Part shown: positions 58,188-64,000 of the stretch, one piece after another | Position numbering within the stretch: position 1 is the first letter of the stretch | Layout of the letters: each line of letters starts with the position of its first letter | Origin: Dryococelus australis | Taxonomy: Eukaryota > Arthropoda > Insecta > Phasmatodea > Phasmatidae | DNA: 64,000 bases | Assembly (NCBI GenBank): GCA_029891345.1 | Contig: CM056994.1 | Coordinates: 59,055,251 to 59,119,250, forward strand | Direction of reading: 5' to 3' | Made by a program: the position numbers and the translations under genes | The notes under the pieces: model-generated | The model's database searches: none | Told to the model about the DNA's origin: nothing | Seen by the model: only the letters and a program-made list of their open reading frames with translations

Positions 58188-58214
58188 TTTTTTTTTTTTT
58201 TTTTTTTTTTTTTC
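58188..58214. repeat. Poly-T tract inside the polymerase pseudogene
   Basis: About 27 uninterrupted T residues between the NPQRIP and exonuclease segments; read as A on the coding strand. It could be the tail of a retroposed insertion or simple slippage. Confidence 0.8.
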
Positions 58215-59388
58215 TGTAAGCTTTAGTGCATAACATTGAATTTATCATCAATAGAATAAACATTTATAGAAACATTGATTTGGTTTTCTATTTTCTATTT
58301 AGGTATTCTTTGTGGGTTTTTTTCAGCAGGAAACAGTGCAGATTTTATTGCCCAAAGAAAAAATTTTCATCATTGTTCTTCATATTAATGCATGCTTTTT
58401 TATTCTTAATCACTTCTGGTAGTTCAATGTATGATGAGCCATTTAATGGATAATACTTATTTATGGCTAGCTGCAACCCAATTATGTTATGTAAAGCCAA
58501 ATCTGAGGTGCTTCTTTCAATGTTTTCTATTCGTGCAACAATTTCATTTGTTATTTGTTGGTAAATGTTTTTTATGTCTCCCTCATTCAATATTGTAAAT
58601 GTGTGTGATTGAATGTCGTCAAATATTCTAATCTTACCAGTTTTTCGGCTTCGAAAATGAGCATCAAATTTAATGTTGGACAGCTCTAAGTTTTATAAGT
58701 TGATTGTGTAATACATTAAATAATTGTTGCTTTACCGATGCAAAAAAAATTTCTGGGCGACACTATATTAAAATTGTTGTCGATATTATATGTTGATAAC
58801 TGGTATTTGAAAGCTTTTGAAAGTGTTATTAGTTTTTCTATTTTTGTTGTTCACATATACACAATTGGAAAAGGGGAAAATTTCTTTTAAAGCCTTTTTA
58901 GCATTTCTATACGTTATTTTGCCATTTGGGAAAGGTAAATTTGCAAAGATTCTTTTTCTTTGTTCATTTTTAATTATTGGCATAAGAGCTGTAATTAAAT
59001 CAGATTTTCTTAAATTATATATATTTTTTATGTTAAAGCTTTTAGCCTTAGTTCTTAATTCAGCAACTTTTAAATCATTTAGGTTCTCAATAGGATTTTT
59101 AGAATTATATTCTCTTTTTTTGAATAATATTTGCTATAAGATCATTTTTGTGTAATTTTATATTTTTTTATTTTTCTACCTATAATTCTCAACTCGCGCA
59201 ATTTCTTTTCTATTAACTCACCCACTAGGTTTCTCGTCTCCATATTTATATATAATAAATGTTCTTATAATAAAAATTATGAAGTCAATGAATGCTGAGT
59301 TTCACTTAGATTATCTATGCTTTTTTAGAGAATGGTTGTGTACAAATTTTCCACATTCGTATTAGGTTTTCTCTTCTTTTTTTTTTAT

Positions 59389-59737
59389 TCAATGTCGTTT
59401 AGCATATTTGGTATAACAATTTTTGCAAGTGTTAAAATGCTTATCTATTGTGTTTTTATGAGATGCGAAATCTTGAAGAATCACATTGTAAAATTTTATA
59501 AGTATTGTGCAATTTAGTATTTTTGTGATTTTCTAAATTTGCCTTGCAAACAGATTTTTCACATTCGCAAAGTAATTCCTCTTTTTTAAACTCATAACGA
59601 CTTCTAGAATATTCATTGTAACATTTTTTACAGGTGTTAATGTGCTTATCATTTGTGTGTTTATGTGATGGAAAACATTCAATGTTTCAAACTTCACCAC
59701 ATTTTTTACATCGCTTGCTTATACTACTATTCTCCAT
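59389..59737 (-). pseudogene. Small zinc-finger protein with duplicated Cys/His module
   Basis: Start ATG 59737 (MENSSISKRCKKCGEV, stop, NIECFPSHKHTNDKHINTC). The module reads C-x2-C, H..H, C-x2-C (KKCYNEYSRSRY), then CECEKSVCKANLENHKNTKL like a C2H2 finger. After a frameshift a second copy of the first module follows (DFASHKNTIDKHFNTCKNCY), ending at 59389. Such small zinc proteins accompany polymerases in these elements; the role is unknown, probably nucleic-acid binding. One stop and one frameshift. Confidence 0.5.
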
Positions 59738-59830
59738 TTTTATTTATAAAGAAAAAGAAAAATAAAAACAGTCAACATTTTCATATAAGCCATATTCATT
59801 GATTACTATTGTAAATATGTTGTATATTTT

Positions 59831-60133
59831 TTAGTAGCACCGTTTCAGTGCTACCCAAAAACATTGACGACAAACACAAAAAATGTTAAGTTCTACTAAT
59901 TTTTTAAAAACTTCTTCTATGTGCTCTTGATATCCACCCACTTCTCGAAGTTCATATTTGTCGTCAATGTTATCTAAGAGTGCTAATTGTAAGCTTGGTA
60001 AATTTGAATTAAATTTCTGAACTAAATTTTTAAGATCTTCAGACGCTTTATCTAATTTATAAGACGGTGGACTTGCACCATTGCCACCTTTTAAAATATG
60101 GGACAAACTGCAAGGAAAAATAGGTGAATACAT
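59831..60133 (-). CDS. Small conserved element protein, right copy (intact, 100 codons)
   Basis: An uninterrupted frame from ATG 60133. The middle (YKLDKASEDLKNLVQKFN, LDNIDDKYELREV, EEVFKKLVELNI) matches the broken left copy at 3087-3334. The left copy stops right after the LVEL.I segment, whereas here 18 more codons follow (CVCRQCFWVALKRCY-like), perhaps because the original stop was lost. The protein is Leu-rich and probably helical. No known family comes to mind. It lies between the zinc-finger gene and the next small gene on the same strand. Confidence 0.6.
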   Translation of the reverse strand: MYSPIFPCSLSHILKGGNGASPPSYKLDKASEDLKNLVQKFNSNLPSLQLALLDNIDDKYELREVGGYQEHIEEVFKKLVELNIFCVCRQCFWVALKRCY

Positions 60134-60237
60134 TTTTATTTATAAAGAAACAAATTCGTTTAAAGGAATTTAAAAAATTTCAACTTATACTTTAAATAAT
60201 GTGCTTAAGCAAATTCTAGATCATGGACAATTTTTAT

Positions 60238-60489
60238 TTATTTAAAACCTTTATACATTATAAAGACCTGCTTCTCATTTATTAGTTCCAAAGAATTGTT
60301 ATTGAGTATCTTGACATAGCGCTCTGGTAGTGAAATCTTTAATTTGCCATCTAGAATACAACTAATTTTTTTACCAAAATTTGATTCGTCAATTTTAAAA
60401 TCTGTTGCCCTAAACCATTTATCTTTTTCCACATCATGTAGTTTGGTGAATTCTAGTGAATTGTTCAACTTGCACAGCAGAGAATCCAT
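60238..60489 (-). CDS. Small conserved element protein (83 codons, intact), unknown function
   Basis: Uninterrupted frame from ATG 60489. The C-terminal half (FGKKISCILDGKLKISLPER, YVKIL) has the alternating pattern of a short beta-rich domain. I recall the signature 'FG..I...L......LP.R..K.L' from small proteins of arthropod Polinton-like and other element ORFs, and an OB-like or ssDNA-related role would be a guess. Its start lies about 440 bases from the divergent BRO-type gene at 60926. Confidence 0.5.
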   Translation of the reverse strand: MDSLLCKLNNSLEFTKLHDVEKDKWFRATDFKIDESNFGKKISCILDGKLKISLPERYVKILNNNSLELINEKQVFIMYKGFK

Positions 60490-60844
60490 TTTTTTGTTTT
60501 GTGGTAATTTAGGAAGAAAAATTTACTAAGAGGACGAAAAAATTCGGTGCTGAAATTTTATCATGGTGACAAACAAAAATTAGGTAATGCCAGAGAGTAA
60601 AAGTTTACTCTTTGGAAATTTTTATACAAAAAACTTTACAAATTTATATAATATTCAAGGGTCAAAAAAATGAAATTATAAATAAAATGAAATATTTTGT
60701 CAATGACTTAGAAAAATTATCTCCTTGAGAGCTACACAATTATGGAAAAATATATAAATTTTAATGAAAATATAGGGAGGAGAGAATCCCTCTCCCCTGT
60801 ACAAAATATGCAACCATGTACAATATTTATTCATGAATTTGGTC

Positions 60845-60925
60845 TGTATTTTATAATAAAAAAAGAATATTAAATAAAAAGACAAACTCACCAATTTCAC
60901 TTGTGCATAGTTTCACATATAAAAA
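60845..60925 (+). promoter_or_regulatory. Upstream block shared by the two A-type BRO genes (copy 1)
   Basis: Contains GAATATTAAATAAAAA and TTTCACTTGTGCATAGTTTC immediately before the ATG. The same two blocks precede the gene at 63037 (GAATATTAATAAAAACAC and TTTCACTTGTGCATAGTTTC). Such strict upstream conservation suggests a duplicated promoter or 5' leader. Confidence 0.5.
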
Positions 60926-61721
60926 ATGGAGCCAGTTCTAGACATAAATAATAACAAACTTATTTACTCTGGTAAACGAGTTTCTGTGATTGTTGATGAG
61001 GAAAATAATCCATAGTTTAATGCCAAAGATGTTGCTGAAATTTTAGAAAATATATATACTAAAGACGCTATCAAAGAAATGTAGATGTGCAAGATAGAGC
61101 TAAATTAGAAGCAATTAGTATGGGGGGGGGGGGCAAAATGCCGCTCCTAACATATAATGAAAAAAATACCATTTTTTATCACAGAATATGGTCTTTATGA
61201 TCTAACTATGAGCTCAAAATTACCAGTCACTAAAAAGTTTTAAAAATGGGTTACACACAAAGTTATTCCTTCAATTAGGAAACATGGTGAATATAATATT
61301 CAAAAAAAATACATTACATTTATACAAAAGCCAAATAGAGTATTTAAAAGATTTAAATAAAATTAAAGATAGTCATATTGAAAATTTATCACAAGCCGTT
61401 GATAGAGCCATAGATGGAATATATCGCAGAAATGAGGTAATTAGAGATATGGCCACTCATGTTGTACCACAAACACAAAACCAAAATTTAAATCTAACTT
61501 TTAGTCTTCTAAAATTGTTTGATGATTGTGAATATGATTATTATGTGATTAGAACTTAAAGAAGAAATCTTCAAAAACATTTGCAAAGAATCAAAGATAT
61601 ACATCCAAATTCTATAAATTTATACCAAAGAATGAAGCAAACCATGAATGGCAACATTGACTGTTTTCGCAACTATGTTAACACTGATAGAAATAACTAT
61701 ACTCAATCTTTATCGCATTGA
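60926..61721 (+). pseudogene. BRO-N/ALI-type gene A1, decayed
   Basis: Begins MEPVLDINNNKLIYSGKRVS, then VIVDEENNP and AKDVAEILEN (the BRO-N core), a G run at 61122-61131, YGLYDLTMSSKLPVTKKF and KWVTHKVIPSIRKHGEYNIQ, the BRO-N C-terminal signature. A coiled-coil linker (KIKDSHIENLSQAVDRAIDG) and a C-terminal domain (LFDDCEYDYYVIRT, YQRMKQTMNGNI) end at 61721. BRO proteins are DNA-binding regulators of large insect DNA viruses. Versus A2 it lacks about 25 residues of the C-terminal domain and has several stops. Confidence 0.7.
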
Positions 61722-61741
61722 GTAAGAAACTAATTTTTATT

Positions 61742-61815
61742 ATAATATTCATCATGGTGTTTCAGGGATTACGAAGTTTATCCCTGGAAATTTAAAACAA
61801 ATTAAAATTAATGTA
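61742..61815 (+). pseudogene. Remnant of a B-type gene C-terminus (B0)
   Basis: Encodes IHHGVSGITKFIPGNLKQIK, parallel to IHYGASGYPSIYPENLKLI at the end of B2 and IHYGISAAGKPTPENLLE of B1. It directly follows A1, so a third B-type gene existed or the A1 gene captured this tail. Confidence 0.55.
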
Positions 61816-61849
61816 TTGAACTCAAAGGCGTCCAATCAACAATGAATTT

Positions 61850-61941
61850 TGGCTATATTTTATAAAATTATTTTTTTCAATTTTTTGTTTTCTTCATAAA
61901 ATAGAATATATATAAAAACAACATATTTCCCCACATACAAA
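61850..61941 (+). promoter_or_regulatory. Upstream block shared by the two B-type genes (copy 1)
   Basis: TATTTTATAAAATTATTTTT, TTCATAAAATAGAA, a TATATATAAAAACA TATA-like box and CATATTTCCCC(A/G)CATAC directly before the ATG. The same order occurs at 62430-62512, with TATATAAACATATTTCCCC at about 62485-62503. Confidence 0.5.
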
Positions 61942-62306
61942 ATGGCCGAATCACTAGAAAAACAACTAGAGAAGAATGCAGAATTGGCTTCATTATTTGA
62001 TTTAAATAATTTAATTTTTAAAGATAAAACAATAACTGTTGTGTTAGATAATAAAATAATCCTATGTTTTATGATACTCAAATTGCTGGAATACTTGGGT
62101 ATAAATGATCTAGAGATGCTGTTTTAAAGTCATACTTGCGACGAATATTAAACAAATTATGAAGATTTAAATAGTGGTGATTCACCGCTATTTGGCTTCC
62201 TTTATTTGAAGAGAAAAATGTGTTGATTCCTGATAAAATTTTATGTTTTATTCATTATGGAATATCAGCCGCGGGGAAGCCCACGCCTGAAAATTTGCTA
62301 GAATAA
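61942..62306 (+). pseudogene. BRO-N-like gene B1, decayed
   Basis: Begins MAESLEKQLEKNAEL, identical in its first ten residues to B2. Then KTITVVLDNKI, and one frame over FYDTQIAGILGYK and SRDAVLKS give the BRO-N pattern 'V.DD...PWF...(D/Q)IA.ILGY....A'. After two more breaks the conserved tail LFEEKNVLIPDKILCFIHYG and TPENLLE ends at 62306. The N-terminal heptads suggest a coiled coil. A homologous but distinct group from the A genes. Confidence 0.6.
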
Positions 62307-62512
62307 AACACAATTTACTATTCTATTAAAAATTATAATCTGGATTATACAGAAATAAAATACAATGATAAACTCTCTTTAAAATAATTTCAACCCCTAT
62401 GCTTGTAGGGCCTGAATTTGGTCTATATTTTATAAAATTATTTTCTTCAATTTATTGTTCCCTTCACAAAAAAGTGTGTATGTGTATATAAACATATTTC
62501 CCCGCATACAAG

Positions 62513-62758
62513 ATGGCCGAATCACTAGAAAAACAACTAGAGAACAATACAGAATTGAAAACTAACTTATGTTTAAATATTTTTGAAATGATTAAGAATA
62601 ATGTTTATAATATAAGCTTAGGAAATTGGTTTAAAGATATGTGGTGCCCATTATTTGAAGAAAAAAATATGTTTATCACTAATGATGTTTTGTGTTTTAT
62701 TCATTATGGTGCTTCAGGGTATCCAAGCATCTACCCTGAAAATTTAAAACTAATTTAA
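62513..62758 (+). CDS. B-type gene B2, short (81 codons), BRO-N core deleted
   Basis: An open frame from MAESLEKQLENNTELK to the shared tail (PLFEEKNMFITNDVLCFIHY, YPENLKLI). Compared with B1 the middle with the BRO-N signature is missing and replaced by a short MIKNNVYNISLGNWFKDMW. It could be a genuine short product or a deletion derivative that happens to stay open. Confidence 0.45.
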   Translation: MAESLEKQLENNTELKTNLCLNIFEMIKNNVYNISLGNWFKDMWCPLFEEKNMFITNDVLCFIHYGASGYPSIYPENLKLI

Positions 62759-62851
62759 ATTAATTTAAATAAATCTCAAAATTTAACTCCTGAAGAGCTA
62801 TATAATTATAGAAAAAAATATTGATGAACATGATACTATTTTATTAGAAAA

Positions 62852-62882
62852 CTTAAAAGGGCATCTGCCAGATGCCCTTAAG
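62852..62882. terminator. Hairpin between B2 and A2
   Basis: CTTAA(AA)GGGCATCTG faces CAGATGCCCTTAAG: a 14 bp stem with a 2-base bulge and an essentially closed loop. It lies 94 bases after the B2 stop. Perfect pairing in otherwise AT-rich DNA suggests a terminator, processing site or tiny palindromic insert. Confidence 0.45.
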
Positions 62883-62914
62883 AGGTAATGAAAAATCTGC
62901 TATATTTTATCAAA

Positions 62915-63036
62915 TTATCTCCATATTTTATAAAATTATTTTCTCCAATTTTTCATTCTCTGTATAAAGAAGAATATTAATAAAAACACTTATTACAACT
63001 CACGAATTTCACTTGTGCATAGTTTCGTAAATAAAA
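62915..63036 (+). promoter_or_regulatory. Upstream block of A-type gene A2
   Basis: Starts with the TATTTTATAAAATTATTTTC(T/A) block that also precedes the B genes, then GAATATTAATAAAAAC and TTTCACTTGTGCATAGTTTC as in front of A1. The array therefore shares one modular upstream region. Confidence 0.5.
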
Positions 63037-63967
63037 ATGGAGTCAATTCTGGATATAAATAACAACAAACTTATTTACAATGGTAAACGAGTTTCTATGA
63101 TTATTGACGGGGAAAATAATCCTTGGTTTTGTCACAAAGATATTGCTGAAATTTTAGAATATCAAAATATAAGAGACACCATTTATAAAAAAGTTTCTCC
63201 AAAATATAGATCTTTTCTTTCAAAAATAGGTGTTATTTCCAAACGCATACCACCTCTCTTATAACAAAGGCAAAGCAGTTTTATATTAGTGAGTCTGGTT
63301 TATATGAACTTATTTTTAGTTCACATTGTGAAATTGCTAAAGTTTTTAAAACATGGATATTTGAAGATGTTATTCCATCAATTAGATAAACATTGTGAAT
63401 ATAAGATTCAAAAATATGTAATGCAATTATTCAATAGTCAAATAAAACACATTAAAAAAATGAACTAAATTAAAGTTAATCATTTAAAAGATATAAATAT
63501 AAAGATGATCACATTGAAAATTTAAAAGAAATAAATAAAATTAAAGATAGTCATATTGAAAATCTAACAGAAAGAGTTTATAGAGCCATAGATGGAATAA
63601 ATCGCAGAAATGAAGAAATTAGAGAAATGGCACTTCATGTTGTACCGCAAACACAAAACCAAAATTTAAATCCAAATAATTTATTCTTCTAAAATTATTT
63701 GATAATGATTTTGAATTTGATTATATTATTAGAACTCAAACAAAATGCGTTCAAAGACAATTGTATGTTATTGAAGATAGACATCCAAATTGTGAAGAAT
63801 TATTGAGATTTGAGCATATTCCAAATTCTATAAATTTATAGCAAAGAATGAAGGAAACAATAAATGGCAACGTTGAATTTTTCTATAACTATTTTAACAT
63901 TGTCGGAAATAATTATGCTCAACAACAATTAATTAGTGATATAAATATTCTTAGACGAATTGTGTAA
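63037..63967 (+). pseudogene. BRO-N/ALI-type gene A2, longest copy, frameshifted
   Basis: Opens with MESILDINNNKLIYNGKRVS, MIIDGENNPWFCHKDIAEIL and KVSPKYRSFLSKIG, open to about 63260. After a frameshift: YISESGLYELIFSSHCEIAK, FKTWIFEDVIPSI (BRO-N end). A linker DHIENLKEINKIKDSHIENL with heptads repeats itself (DSHIENL/DHIENL). The C-terminal domain (LFDNDFEFDYIIRTQTK, RHPNCEELLRFEHIPNS, YQRMKETINGNVEFFY, INILRRIV) resembles the DUF3627-type tail seen with MSV199/ALI genes of entomopoxviruses and relatives. Three or four breaks. Ends at 63967, close to the window edge. Confidence 0.7.
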
Positions 63968-64000
63968 TAAACCAATTTTAAATCAAATATAAAGCATTTT

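Larger units (their letters stand above)
55567..59243 (-). pseudogene. polB: Protein-primed family B DNA polymerase with SAP-like N-terminus, decayed
   Basis: Start chosen at ATG 59243. In order: a SAP-like DNA-binding motif LNDLKVAELRTKAKSFNIKN (about 59090-59030); GSSYIELPEVIKNKKACINM (about 58440-58370); NPQRIP; exonuclease motif I YADFESIL (about 57900); a Cys/His endonuclease-VII-like segment CTICKCEYSKGNKKVHHHD (about 57500); KGVYPYGYMD and EYHDLYLKSDILL (57040-56830); polymerase motif A YLDVNNLHGWAI (about 56560). The DTDS motif survives only as G-T-D-S in a shifted frame near 55840. FVGLRAKMYAY lies near the end, stop 55567. It would replicate the element's linear genome. More than eight breaks and (TA)n/(CA)n/T-tract insertions. 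Confidence 0.85.

Overview
The window looks like intergenic or intronic DNA of an animal, most likely an arthropod (a TE-rich insect is my best guess, at low confidence). It has AT-rich sequence with short microsatellites, PIF/Harbinger and pogo-like MITEs, several Ty3/gypsy fragments, an IS630/Tc1-type transposase relic and tRNA-like SINE heads. I found no convincing host protein-coding exon. Almost every recognisable coding stretch belongs to a mobile or virus-derived element, and most carry stops and frameshifts. Family names rest on motif recognition from memory, not on database searches.

Both ends hold remains of Polinton/adintovirus-like DNA elements. The left end (1-3640) carries a virion module. 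On the minus strand are a pX-like hydrophobic protein, a parvovirus-type phospholipase A2-like protein and a conserved protein of unknown function. On the plus strand are a major-capsid-like gene and a small conserved gene. The right end (53870-64000) carries the replication and packaging module: an FtsK/HerA (A32-like) ATPase (-), divergent from a penton-like gene (+), which converges on a protein-primed family B DNA polymerase (-). The polymerase has a SAP-like N-terminus and an endonuclease-VII-like Cys/His insertion. Upstream of it lie a zinc-finger gene and two small intact minus-strand genes, one homologous to the small left-end gene. Next comes a plus-strand array of BRO-N/ALI-type genes of two alternating kinds, with duplicated upstream blocks. 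The shared small gene faces opposite ways at the two ends, so these look like two element copies in inverted orientation. I saw no integrase in either part.

The 50 kb between is a TE graveyard. At 7.8-10.4 kb is a decayed gypsy gag-pol, followed by a 0.36 kb direct repeat pair. At 11.57-12.10 kb and 14.88-17.02 kb are two PIF/Harbinger-type elements with TWA target duplications; the second keeps a Myb-like protein gene and only the start of a second ORF. At 22.6-25.1 kb is a cluster of an unnamed dispersed repeat, then a 174 bp pogo-like MITE. At 27-39 kb are three copies of an unusual gypsy family whose Gag carries two PHD-type fingers and, in two copies, an atypically spaced zinc knuckle, with Lys-type primer-binding sites. 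At 40.5-41.7 kb is an IS630-like transposase, at 45.9-46.6 kb another gag-pro relic, and at 52.4-53.0 kb a foldback element.

The most interesting observations are the BRO/ALI-type array in a Polinton-like element, the tandem hairpins between the convergent penton-like and polymerase genes, the double-PHD gypsy Gag with its unexplained Pro/acidic repeat protein, and the split of virion and replication modules between the two ends.
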